A stretch of DNA of 6,697 nt, taken from NCBI GenBank assembly GCA_900767495.1, contig CAAFZH010000140.1:1-6697 (forward strand), given 5' to 3'. The notes below the pieces were generated by a model. That model was not told where the DNA came from. It saw only the letters and a list, made by a program, of their open reading frames with translations, and ran no database searches. This DNA is from Clostridia bacterium (GTDB lineage: Bacteria > Bacillota > Clostridia > Christensenellales > Borkfalkiaceae). This document shows, piece after piece, positions 1 to 6,573 of this stretch. The position numbers were made by a program, and so were the translations under genes. How positions within the stretch are numbered: the stretch's first letter is position 1; each line of letters begins with the position of its first letter.

Positions 1-219
1 AAACGAAATATCCCACAACCGAAGTAATAAAGTATATACCCCGTCAGTTCTTCGGTGGGATTCTTCACTTCTATTATTCGGCACTTAACGCTCGCGCGTT
101 AAAACTATCGTTTTCTGCATTTTTTATCAAAAATGCAAGTGCCTTATGAATATCTTCGTTCGCAAACCCTTGCGAGCAAGTTTGCTCACTCGACATTGAC
201 AGAATGACGTGTAAAAAAA
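1..219. repeat. Mosaic of short palindromic dispersed repeats, left-truncated
   Basis: Non-coding. The left part matches the repeat at the right end of the window: CGAAATATCCCAC (4-16), TGGGATTCTTCACT (56-69) and CAGAATGACG followed by an A-run (200-219) recur there in the same order. TCCCA (11-15) pairs with TGGGA (56-60) and CCGAAG (19-24) with CTTCGG (50-55), giving a long hairpin. Compared with the right-hand copy, about 121 extra bases (70-190) lie inside this one. They are built of nested palindromes: TTAACGC/GCGTTAA (85-91/96-102), GCATTTTT/AAAAATGC (117-124/129-136) and GGCACTT/AAGTGCC (80-86/137-143). No ribosome-binding site or convincing reading frame is present. The copy begins before the window. 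Confidence 0.7.
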
Positions 220-256
220 TATACGTCATATTTCGCTGACGCTCAATATGACGTAT
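213..256 (-). terminator. Repeat-derived hairpin, likely terminator of the rqcH operon
   Basis: A perfect 12-bp inverted repeat, ATACGTCATATT (221-232) against AATATGACGTAT (245-256), has a 12-base loop. Read on the minus strand it lies about 40 bases beyond the rqcH stop and is followed by a run of seven T (A-run 213-219). On the plus strand it is followed by five T (256-260), so it could act in both directions. The stem is A+T-rich, which weakens it. Bases 229-252 also match, inverted and with two differences, the outer end of the repeat at 6578-6602, so the terminator appears to have been made from a repeat copy. Confidence 0.55.
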
Positions 257-294
257 TTTTCTGCTTTAACGACCGAGAAACGAGGGCGTAAACC

Positions 295-1974
295 TTAATT
301 CTTTTTAAATTCCTCCAAAGGGTCGGGGGAAACGTAACAAGTTTTATAATCCGTATAAATAACGCTGCCCGCTTTGGCTTTGGGCGGCTTTTTAACGTTT
401 TTTTTCTGCGTGAAATCTACGGACACTTTTCCGCCTTTGCCCGCTTCGCTGTAATGCGCGCACAGGGCGGCGGCTTTTTCGATAACCGCGGGCGGAACGG
501 TTTCGCCCTTGGTTTCTATTATGACGAACGGCGAATGAAAATCCTTGGCGTGCAGCCATAAATCGTCTTTAAACGCGCGGGACAAAAGCCTGTCGTTCTG
601 CACGTTGTTCTTGCCGCATTTAACCGTGTAACCGTAAACCGAGTATTCTCTGTACGGAGTTTCGGGTTTTTTCGCCTCTTTGCGCCTGGGCGCGGGGAGC
701 AACCCCTCGGAAATAAGTTCGTCCTCTATATCGGCAAAATCGCTCGCGCAGTCCGCGCCGTTAAGTTCGAAAATAACCGTTTTCAGGTATGCCAGGTCCT
801 TTTCGGTCTGCGCCTTTTGCGGAGTAACTATTTCCACCGCGCGTTTTTCTTTGGCGTATTTTTTAAAATACCTCTGCGCGTTTTCGTTGGGGGTGAGGTT
901 TTTGTCGAGCGTTATTTTTATCGGCTTATACTCGTCGTAATAGTTTTCGAGCGTAACCTCGGTTTCGCCTTTTTTCACGCGGTAAAGGTTTGCGGTTAAA
1001 AGTTCGCCTTTTACGCGCAGTTCGTCGTAATTGGCGGCGGCAAGCAGTTTTTCGCTTTCGCCCTGCAACTTTTTGCCGAGTTTTTTTATTTGAGAATTAA
1101 CCTTGTCGTATAATTTTTTGTATTGCAAAGCAAAGGCTTTTTTGCGTTCTTTTTCGGAAAAAACCTCGTCCTCGGCGTCGGCTATAAAGTCGAAATAAGT
1201 CGGTTCGCCGCCTATCGTTTTATATTCGGTAACGTAAAAATCGCGTGCCTTGCCATCGCCCTTTGCGTTTGGGCGGATATCGGGCGTAAGATAAAACGAG
1301 GTAAGCGCGGAATATAAATTTTCAAAGTCGTCGCCTTTAATGCGCGAGGCTATCTCCTCCGCGGTAGGGTAGGAAAGCCCCTTTACGTTTTCAAACAAAA
1401 ACTTTGCCGTATCTCCCGTAAAAGTCGCCGCATAGCGCGATTTTAAGGAGTTTTCGTCGGAGGGTTCAATTTTGTCCTGCGCTTTGGGCAGTTCGTATTT
1501 CGCGCCCGAAAGAGTCAGTCGGGTTGTCGCTACGTCTAAAGGCGCGTTTTTTAAACAACCTAAAATTTTCCCGTTTTCGGTGAGTATAAGGTTGGAATAT
1601 TTGCCCATAATTTCGGCGTATAAAACTTTTTCCACCGAGTCTTTAAAGTCGTTTCGGGTCTTAAAAACGATTTTTACTATACGCTCGAATCCCACCAAAG
1701 ATACGCTTTCTATCTCCGCGCCCGCAAGGTGTTTGCGCATAAGCATACAAAACGTCGGCGCGACTTTGGGCGTAGGTTTTTCGCTTTTGATAAACGAAAC
1801 GCGGCAGTATTCGGCGTTTGCCGAAAGAACGAGCGTTCTCGCGCCCGTCTTTGTGTAAACGGCGAGATATACGTCGTCTTTGTCGGGTTGGGTAATTCGG
1901 TTTACCTTTGCGCCCGAGAGCAATTTATTGAGTTCGCCGCTCGCGTGGAGCAGGGTAAATGCGTCCTGTGGCAT
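295..1974 (-). CDS. rqcH: Rqc2-type ribosome quality control protein RqcH (NFACT family)
   Basis: A 559-residue NFACT protein, the usual length for bacterial RqcH (about 565-570). The family binds 50S subunits with obstructed peptidyl-tRNA and recruits tRNA-Ala to add C-terminal alanine tails without mRNA; older annotations call it fibronectin-binding protein. The NFACT-N domain (about 1-180) shows MGKYSN (123-128) and Glu97-Arg98 where B. subtilis has the tRNA-binding Asp-Arg pair. Helical, probably coiled-coil segments at about 270-315 and 360-405 flank the conserved GELLTANLY (323-331). The C-terminal NFACT-R domain (about 441-548) has GKNNVQND (454-461) and LWLHAKD (472-478). The usual PGSHV that follows reads HSPFV here. 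It starts at ATG 8 bases after the PHP gene; a likely ribosome-binding site, AGAGGA (complement of 1988-1993), lies inside that gene's end with a rather long 13-base spacer. The two genes are probably one transcript. Confidence 0.93.
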   Translation of the reverse strand: MPQDAFTLLHASGELNKLLSGAKVNRITQPDKDDVYLAVYTKTGARTLVLSANAEYCRVSFIKSEKPTPKVAPTFCMLMRKHLAGAEIESVSLVGFERIVKIVFKTRNDFKDSVEKVLYAEIMGKYSNLILTENGKILGCLKNAPLDVATTRLTLSGAKYELPKAQDKIEPSDENSLKSRYAATFTGDTAKFLFENVKGLSYPTAEEIASRIKGDDFENLYSALTSFYLTPDIRPNAKGDGKARDFYVTEYKTIGGEPTYFDFIADAEDEVFSEKERKKAFALQYKKLYDKVNSQIKKLGKKLQGESEKLLAAANYDELRVKGELLTANLYRVKKGETEVTLENYYDEYKPIKITLDKNLTPNENAQRYFKKYAKEKRAVEIVTPQKAQTEKDLAYLKTVIFELNGADCASDFADIEDELISEGLLPAPRRKEAKKPETPYREYSVYGYTVKCGKNNVQNDRLLSRAFKDDLWLHAKDFHSPFVIIETKGETVPPAVIEKAAALCAHYSEAGKGGKVSVDFTQKKNVKKPPKAKAGSVIYTDYKTCYVSPDPLEEFKKN

Positions 1975-1982
1975 AGTTTTTT

Positions 1983-2801
1983 TTAAGTCCTCTGTTTTTT
2001 ATGAATAAATCCGTCGGCAGATATATTCAGCCCCGCCTTTTTCGCAACGACGTACAACTTTTTCACGACCGAATCGCATAGTGCCTCGGGCGAATGACAA
2101 TCCGCCGAAACCACTACGGGCGCGTTGAGTTTTTTGCATATTTCCACCAGATAATCCGTGGGATAGCCGAAACCGTTTGCCCGCGCCCCCTGACCGTTTA
2201 TTTCGACTTTCACGCCGTTTTTAGTGCAGCATTCGATTGTATCCTCTAATTTCCGTAAAACTCTTTCGTCGGGTTTAAGATTGTTAAAGAAAATTAAATC
2301 GGGGTGCGCCAGAATGGAAAAATATCCGCTTTTTACGCCTTGCATAACCGCGTCGAAATAAGCGATTGCGCCGCTTAAGTCGTCTTTGTCGGCAAACGAG
2401 TTGCAGATTTTCCCGTCGCAGAGATAAACGTGTTCGCCGAGGATAAGATAATCCGTATCGCGTAACAACTTGCGGTAAAGGTCGTCGTAGCCGGGCAGAT
2501 ATTCTGTTTCCAGTCCGCGATAAATCTTTATTTTATCGCCGTATTTTTTTTCGGCTTCGTCAAATTGCGGCAGATATTCGTTTTTGAATTTTTCGTAATT
2601 CATATACGGAACGGTAAGCGAGGGGTGGGCGAAATGGTCGGATATGCCTATGGACTTAAGTCCGTTTTCCACGGCGACTTTTACATAGTCGCAAACGGTG
2701 CCGGTTGCGTGTCCGCATAAATAATTGTGAGAGTGATAGTTGTATTCTATTTTTAAATCGAGCAAATCGTCGGCTTTAATATCGTCGCACGCTTTAATCA
2801 T
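1983..2801 (-). CDS. PHP-domain phosphatase, histidinol-phosphatase (HisJ/HisK) type
   Basis: A 272-residue metal-dependent phosphoesterase of the PHP superfamily, closest in motifs to the histidinol-phosphatase group, which removes phosphate from L-histidinol phosphate in histidine synthesis. Metal-ligand motifs appear in order: HSH (23-25), GHA with His31, SDH (54-56), GLETEY with Glu98/Glu100, GEH with His124, LAHPD with His166, and SADCHSP with Asp234 and His236. No signal peptide or membrane segment is seen, so it is probably cytoplasmic. The N-terminus carries about 20 residues before the first metal motif, longer than the few usual in this family, but a strong AAGGAGG stands 6 bases before this ATG and no later start precedes HSH. 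No other his gene is in view, so histidinol phosphate as substrate is only one possibility; many paralogues act on other phosphates. It leads a two-gene operon with rqcH. Confidence 0.85.
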   Translation of the reverse strand: MIKACDDIKADDLLDLKIEYNYHSHNYLCGHATGTVCDYVKVAVENGLKSIGISDHFAHPSLTVPYMNYEKFKNEYLPQFDEAEKKYGDKIKIYRGLETEYLPGYDDLYRKLLRDTDYLILGEHVYLCDGKICNSFADKDDLSGAIAYFDAVMQGVKSGYFSILAHPDLIFFNNLKPDERVLRKLEDTIECCTKNGVKVEINGQGARANGFGYPTDYLVEICKKLNAPVVVSADCHSPEALCDSVVKKLYVVAKKAGLNISADGFIHKKQRT

Positions 2802-2807
2802 AAAATG

Positions 2808-2814
2808 CCTCCTT
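2808..2814 (-). promoter_or_regulatory. Ribosome-binding site of the PHP phosphatase
   Basis: The minus strand reads AAGGAGG, six bases before the ATG at 2801. This near-perfect Shine-Dalgarno match fixes the start despite the unusually long N-terminal leader of the protein. Confidence 0.85.
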
Positions 2815-2842
2815 CGCCAGTCGAAATGCGTTACTTACCTAA

Positions 2843-2871
2843 ATTATATATAAAAATTAAATAAAAGTAAA
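2843..2871 (-). promoter_or_regulatory. Sigma-A-type promoter of the PHP phosphatase-rqcH operon
   Basis: On the minus strand, TTTACT (complement of 2866-2871) and TATAAT (complement of 2843-2848) are separated by 17 bases. The -10 is a perfect consensus and the -35 matches 4 of 6. Transcription would begin near 2836, giving a leader of about 35 bases. The surrounding A+T-rich sequence makes chance matches possible, but spacing and position relative to the gene are right. Confidence 0.6.
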
Positions 2872-2889
2872 ATTTATAGACGGAAAAAT

Positions 2890-2918
2890 TTGCAAAACTT
2901 GATAAAATGTGTTAAAAT
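2890..2918 (+). promoter_or_regulatory. Sigma-A-type promoter of tig
   Basis: TTGCAA (2890-2895) and TAAAAT (2913-2918) are separated by exactly 17 bases, and TG at 2910-2911 gives an extended -10 (TGTTAAAAT). The expected start of transcription is near 2925, with a leader of about 58 bases before the tig ATG. It stands back to back with the promoter of the leftward operon, the two -35 boxes being about 18 bases apart. No CIRCE (HrcA) or CtsR operator is visible nearby. Confidence 0.65.
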
Positions 2919-2972
2919 AATCGGGAACGAAAACAAAAGACGGGTTTTTTATTTAAACGATCCCGAAAAAAC

Positions 2973-2977
2973 AGGAG
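2973..2977 (+). promoter_or_regulatory. Ribosome-binding site that sets the tig start
   Basis: AGGAG stands 5 bases before the ATG at 2983. An in-frame TTG at 2890 would add 31 residues unlike any trigger factor, but that TTG is the first base triplet of the -35 box and has no Shine-Dalgarno site. Confidence 0.85.
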
Positions 2978-2982
2978 CAATT

Positions 2983-4269
2983 ATGAAGTATACGACTAGT
3001 CAAGGCGAGAAGAGTACGGTTAAAATCACCATAACTTTAACCGCCAAAGAATGGAACGACGCGCAGGATAAGGCTTACGAAAAAAATAAGGGTAAGTATC
3101 AGATAGCGGGTTTCAGAAAAGGACACGTTCCCAAGGCTATTATCGAACAGCATTACGGTAAGTCGGCTTTTTACGAGGACGGCATTAACGAGGCTTTCGG
3201 CAAATATTATTACGATATTCTCGATAAGGATAAGTCGATAGAACCTATCGATCGCCCCGACGTGGCGATAGACAAACTCGACGAAAAGGGTCTTACGATG
3301 ACCGCTACCGTACCCGTTAAACCCGAAGTAAAACTCGGCGCGTACAAAGGTATAAAGATAGACAAAGTTGAGTATAATGTTAAGGACGAGGACGTGGAAA
3401 CCGAAGTACAAAGACTTCTTAACCAGCACGCAACCGAAGAAAACGTCGAAGGCAGAGCGGCAGAAAACGGCGATATAACCGTTATAGATTACAGCGGCAG
3501 CGTAGACGGAAGGAAATTTGACGGCGGCACGGCGGAAAAGCAGACCCTTACTTTAGGCAGCGGCGCGTTTATTCCCGGATTCGAGGAAGGCGTAGTCGGT
3601 ATGAATATCGGCGAAACCAAGGATATAACCGTTAAGTTCCCCGAGGACTACGGCGCGAAAGAACTTGCGGGTAAGGACGCCGTTTTTGCCGTTACTCTTC
3701 ACGAGATAAAGGTTAAAAAACTCCCCGAACTCACCGACGAGTTCGTTAAAGACAAAACCGGCGACGAAAACGTGGAGGCTTATAAAAATTCCGTTAAGGA
3801 AAAACTTGAAAAAGCCAACGCGCAGAGAGCCGAAAGAGAAACCGAGGACAATATCATAAAGGCGATATCTTCCGCAAGCGAAGTAGAAATCCCCGATTCG
3901 CTTATCGAGAGAGAAATCGACAATATGATTCAGCAAACCTCTTACAGGCTTATGTATCAGGGTCTTAAATTCGAGGACTACTTAAAGTACACGGGACAAA
4001 CCATGGACGCGTACAGAGAGGGTTGCAAGGAATCCGCCAAAGATCACGTCAAGACCCAACTCGTTATAGACAAAATTCTTACCGCGGAAGATATAAAGGC
4101 TACCGAGGAAGATATAGAGAACAAACTTAAAGAGCAGGCGGAATCGGTAGGCAAGTCTTACGAAGAATACGTTAAAACGGTAAACGACAGACAACGCTCG
4201 TATATCGAAAACGAAGTGATTATAGACAAACTCTTTAAGTTCCTTAAAGACAACAACCAAATAGCGTAA
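2983..4269 (+). CDS. tig: Trigger factor, ribosome-bound chaperone and peptidyl-prolyl isomerase
   Basis: A 428-residue protein, the normal length of trigger factor, which docks at ribosomal protein L23 by the tunnel exit, shields nascent chains and isomerises prolyl bonds. Three domains are visible. The N-terminal ribosome-binding domain (about 1-115) has the signature GFRKGHVP (43-50). An FKBP-type isomerase domain (about 160-245) has YSGSVDG (170-176), an FIPGFEEGVVGM segment (196-207) and VTLHEI (237-242). The helical C-terminal chaperone domain (about 250-428) is rich in Glu and Lys. The start at 2983 is chosen because AGGAG precedes it and homology begins there. The gene lies upstream of clpP and clpX, the standard order in many bacteria, but a 331-base spacer holding a structured element separates it from clpP. 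No clear terminator directly follows the stop codon, so read-through to clpP is possible. Confidence 0.97.
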   Translation: MKYTTSQGEKSTVKITITLTAKEWNDAQDKAYEKNKGKYQIAGFRKGHVPKAIIEQHYGKSAFYEDGINEAFGKYYYDILDKDKSIEPIDRPDVAIDKLDEKGLTMTATVPVKPEVKLGAYKGIKIDKVEYNVKDEDVETEVQRLLNQHATEENVEGRAAENGDITVIDYSGSVDGRKFDGGTAEKQTLTLGSGAFIPGFEEGVVGMNIGETKDITVKFPEDYGAKELAGKDAVFAVTLHEIKVKKLPELTDEFVKDKTGDENVEAYKNSVKEKLEKANAQRAERETEDNIIKAISSASEVEIPDSLIEREIDNMIQQTSYRLMYQGLKFEDYLKYTGQTMDAYREGCKESAKDHVKTQLVIDKILTAEDIKATEEDIENKLKEQAESVGKSYEEYVKTVNDRQRSYIENEVIIDKLFKFLKDNNQIA

Positions 4270-4270
4270 A

Positions 4271-4546
4271 AACCATTAGAGAGTTGGACTAATCAAGTTT
4301 TAACGGCGCAAAATTTGTAAAATCGGCGTTAAACTCTCTTGTAATACGGCACAGTATGACGGCGTTCGTTTGCCTTGATTTTCCTAAATTTATCGCCGTT
4401 AAAATGCATAGCACCTTAAAGCCGTATTTTTTAGCAGATTGTTGTAAAGGCGAACGAAGGTGTATATCAATACAGCGAGAGAGAATTTGCAAAAATATGC
4501 AAAAAAGACGGCTTTAAGGCTCGATTAGTTCGACTCTCTAATGGTT
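4271..4546. repeat. Structured inverted-repeat element (MITE-like or structured RNA) between tig and clpP
   Basis: The 24-base ends (4271-4294 and 4523-4546) are complementary along their whole length, with two exceptions that are U-G (4285/4532) and G-U (4287/4530) wobbles if read as plus-strand RNA. Inside are two more stems. One pairs TTTTAACGGCG (4298-4308) with 4394-4404, then AAATTT (4311-4316) with 4386-4391 and AAAATC (4319-4324) with 4377-4382. The other pairs CCTTAAAGCCGT (4414-4425) with 4508-4519, continuing with six T-A pairs and GCA/TGC (4434-4436/4498-4500). The stems are separated by only 3, 9 and 3 bases, a compact three-way junction. TAAA stands on both flanks (4267-4270, 4546-4549); the left one is the tig stop codon plus one base. 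This suggests insertion by a small non-autonomous element, yet the fold could equally be a functional RNA. No family is recognised. Confidence 0.65.
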
Positions 4547-4551
4547 AAACT

Positions 4552-4577
4552 CGGGGGTAAATTTATTGCCCCCGTTT
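4552..4577 (+). promoter_or_regulatory. G+C hairpin before clpP, possible weak terminator or attenuator
   Basis: CGGGGG (4552-4557) pairs with CCCCCG (4569-4574) around an 11-base loop, followed by only three T. It overlaps the 10-base palindrome GTTTGCAAAC (4574-4583) and lies just before the clpP ribosome-binding site. It could be the remnant terminator of tig, a partial attenuator, or a protein-binding site. The T-run is too short for an efficient intrinsic terminator. Confidence 0.4.
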
Positions 4578-4600
4578 GCAAACTTAAAGGACGGTAAATT

Positions 4601-5182
4601 ATGGCACTTATACCTATGGTCGTAGAGCAGACCGACAGAGGCGAACGCTCCTACGATATTTATTCAAAACTTTTAGAAGAGAGAATAATTTTCATTACGG
4701 GCGAAATAAACGACGCGCTTGCAAACACCGTCGTTGCGCAACTTTTGTATCTCGAGGCAAAGGACGCCACCAAGGATATAGACGTGTATATAAACAGCCC
4801 CGGCGGCAGCGTTACCGCCGGACTTGCCATTTACGACACGATGAACTTTATCAAGTGCGGCGTTTCCACTATATGTATAGGCATGGCGGCGAGTATGGCT
4901 GCGTTCTTGCTTTCGAGCGGCGAAAAGGGCAAAAGATACGCCTTGCCTTCGAGCGAGATTATGATTCACCAACCGCTCGGCGGCGCGCAGGGGCAGGCGA
5001 GCGATATAGCCATTCAGGCAGAGCATATTTTAAAAATCAAAAAGAACCTTAACGAGATTCTTGCTAAAAACACGGGCAAGCCTTACGAAGAGGTTGAAAA
5101 AGATACCGACAGGGATAATTATCTTTCCGCCGAAGAGGCGCTCGAATACGGACTCATAGATAAGATTTTCGTATCGAGATAA
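4601..5182 (+). CDS. clpP: ATP-dependent Clp protease proteolytic subunit ClpP
   Basis: A 193-residue serine peptidase of family S14, full length for ClpP. Fourteen subunits form a barrel of two stacked heptamers that degrades proteins threaded in by ClpX or ClpC. The catalytic triad is complete: Ser98 in GMAASMA, His123 in MIHQP and Asp172 in DRDNYLSAEEA. The oxyanion-side glycine motif SPGGS (66-70) and the handle region (about 125-165, GGAQGQASD then the long helix) are intact. The N-terminal axial-loop segment is of ordinary length. AAAGGA (4586-4591) stands 9 bases before the ATG. The gene is 36 bases upstream of clpX with no terminator between, so the two are surely co-transcribed. Whether it also uses its own promoter is open: TTGTAA (4442-4447) and TATCAA (4465-4470), 17 bases apart within the upstream element, are only a weak candidate. 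No CtsR operator is seen. Confidence 0.98.
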   Translation: MALIPMVVEQTDRGERSYDIYSKLLEERIIFITGEINDALANTVVAQLLYLEAKDATKDIDVYINSPGGSVTAGLAIYDTMNFIKCGVSTICIGMAASMAAFLLSSGEKGKRYALPSSEIMIHQPLGGAQGQASDIAIQAEHILKIKKNLNEILAKNTGKPYEEVEKDTDRDNYLSAEEALEYGLIDKIFVSR

Positions 5183-5218
5183 CGTGCTATAAGGCGGTTT
5201 TCGCATAGGAGAGAGTAT

Positions 5219-6466
5219 ATGAACACCAATAATAAAGACGACAATTCGTGTTGTTGTTCGTTTTGCGGAAAGCCTAAGGACAAGGCGAAAAAACTCATAG
5301 CAGGTCCTAACGGCGTGTACATTTGCGACGAATGTATAGAAATTTGTCGCGAAGTGCTTACCGAGGAAGAGCAGACCGAACAGCCCGAAAGCGTTAAACT
5401 TCTTAAACCGAAGGAAATTAAAGAAGAACTCGACAAATATATAGTAGGACAGGATAAGGCTAAAAAAGTTTTGTCCGTAGCAGTTTACAATCATTATAAA
5501 AGAGTAAACAATATTGCCGAGAGCAAAAAGAACAAAGACGATACCGAGATTGAAAAAAGCAATATATTGTTGCTCGGACCTACGGGTTCGGGTAAGACTT
5601 TGCTTGCGAGAACGCTTGCTAAAATACTCAACGTGCCTTTCGCGGTTGCCGACGCCACCACTTTGACGGAGGCGGGCTACGTGGGCGAGGACGTAGAAAA
5701 TATATTGCTCAAACTCATTCAGAACGCCGATTACGATATAGAAAAGGCGCAGAGGGGCATAGTTTATATCGACGAGATAGATAAAATCGCGAGAAAGAGC
5801 GAGAACGTATCCATAACGCGCGACGTAAGCGGCGAGGGCGTGCAACAGGCTCTTTTAAAGATTATCGAATCGACCGTGGCTTCCGTACCCCCGCAGGGCG
5901 GAAGAAAACATCCGCAACAGGAATTTATCCGCATAGACACTACTAACATTTTGTTTATATGCGGCGGTGCGTTCGTAGGTCTGGATAAAATCGTCGGCAG
6001 AAGAAAAGATTCTTCTTCGCTCGGCTTTGCGGGCAAACTCAAAGAGGAAGTCGAAACGGGCGACGCTTACGTGGACGAAATTCAACCGCAGGATCTGACC
6101 AAATTCGGTCTTATTCCCGAATTCGTCGGCAGAATGCCCATAGTCGTAGGCTTGCACGCTCTGGACGAAAACGCTTTGGTTAAAATTATGACCGAGCCGA
6201 AAAACGCCATAGTAAAGCAGTATAAAAAACTGGTGGGGCTTGATAACGTAGACCTCGAAGTTACCGACGACGCCGTAAGAGAGGTGGCTCGCCGCGCGAT
6301 TGCGCTTAAAACGGGCGCGAGGGGTTTAAGGACTATTTTCGAGAACCTTATGCTGGACAGTATGTACGACATACCGTCGGAAGAGGGCGTAGAGAAAGTT
6401 ATAATAGACAAAGACGTAGTTCTCGGCAAAAAGCAACCCGAAATTATCAAAAAACAAATAGCGTGA
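5219..6466 (+). CDS. clpX: ATP-dependent Clp protease ATP-binding subunit ClpX
   Basis: A 415-residue AAA+ unfoldase, full length. Its hexamer recognises substrates, unfolds them with ATP and passes them to ClpP. The N-terminal zinc-binding domain has Cys13, Cys16, Cys36 and Cys39 (two further Cys, 11 and 12, precede it). The AAA+ core has Walker A GPTGSGKT (120-127), Walker B IVYIDEID (181-188), pore-loop 1 GYVG (153-156), the RKH loop (229-231), the arginine finger Arg305 in EFVGR, and sensor 2 Arg368 in GARGLR. The ClpP-docking loop is LGF (268-270), the form found in B. subtilis instead of the E. coli IGF. AGGAGAG (5207-5213) precedes the ATG. It is the last gene of the rightward group and is closed by a strong terminator 15 bases later. 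Confidence 0.98.
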   Translation: MNTNNKDDNSCCCSFCGKPKDKAKKLIAGPNGVYICDECIEICREVLTEEEQTEQPESVKLLKPKEIKEELDKYIVGQDKAKKVLSVAVYNHYKRVNNIAESKKNKDDTEIEKSNILLLGPTGSGKTLLARTLAKILNVPFAVADATTLTEAGYVGEDVENILLKLIQNADYDIEKAQRGIVYIDEIDKIARKSENVSITRDVSGEGVQQALLKIIESTVASVPPQGGRKHPQQEFIRIDTTNILFICGGAFVGLDKIVGRRKDSSSLGFAGKLKEEVETGDAYVDEIQPQDLTKFGLIPEFVGRMPIVVGLHALDENALVKIMTEPKNAIVKQYKKLVGLDNVDLEVTDDAVREVARRAIALKTGARGLRTIFENLMLDSMYDIPSEEGVEKVIIDKDVVLGKKQPEIIKKQIA

Positions 6467-6481
6467 TATTGCGTTGCGAGT

Positions 6482-6523
6482 ACGGCGGCGAGTTTTTTAA
6501 CTCGCCGCCGTTTTATTATTATT
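6482..6523 (+). terminator. Strong intrinsic terminator of clpX
   Basis: A perfect 13-bp stem, ACGGCGGCGAGTT (6482-6494) against AACTCGCCGCCGT (6499-6511), has a TTTT loop and is followed by a T-rich tail TTTTATTATTATT. It lies 15 bases after the clpX stop codon and ends the rightward transcription unit. Confidence 0.93.
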
Positions 6524-6573
6524 CCCTATCGTCGGCATTATTACGCCCGCGGCTCGCAAAGAAAAATAAAAAA

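Noticed and set aside
1..219. A CRISPR array or tRNA/attachment site in the repeat-rich left end
   Set aside because: Repeats differ in length and orientation with no regular spacers, and no tRNA-like cloverleaf or integrase gene is seen.
680..1986. Several plus-strand reading frames opposite rqcH
   Set aside because: They are shadows of rqcH, have no ribosome-binding sites or recognised domains, and overlap a full-length conserved gene.
2890..2982. A 31-residue N-terminal extension of trigger factor starting at TTG
   Set aside because: The TTG is part of a well-formed -35 box with a 17-base spacer to an extended -10, has no ribosome-binding site, and the extension is unlike trigger factor. 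AGGAG precedes the ATG at 2983.
4289..4492. A 67-residue reading frame on the minus strand inside the tig-clpP element
   Set aside because: It starts at TTG with no Shine-Dalgarno site, and its sequence is dictated by the stems of the structured element. It shows no recognisable domain.
4547..4600. CtsR or CIRCE heat-shock operators before clpP
   Set aside because: Neither the GGTCAAA direct repeat nor the TTAGCACTC/GAGTGCTAA inverted repeat is present.
5030..5845. A 271-residue minus-strand reading frame opposite clpP and clpX
   Set aside because: It is antisense to two highly conserved genes, has no recognised domain, and its hydrophobic look follows from the codon use of the opposite strand.
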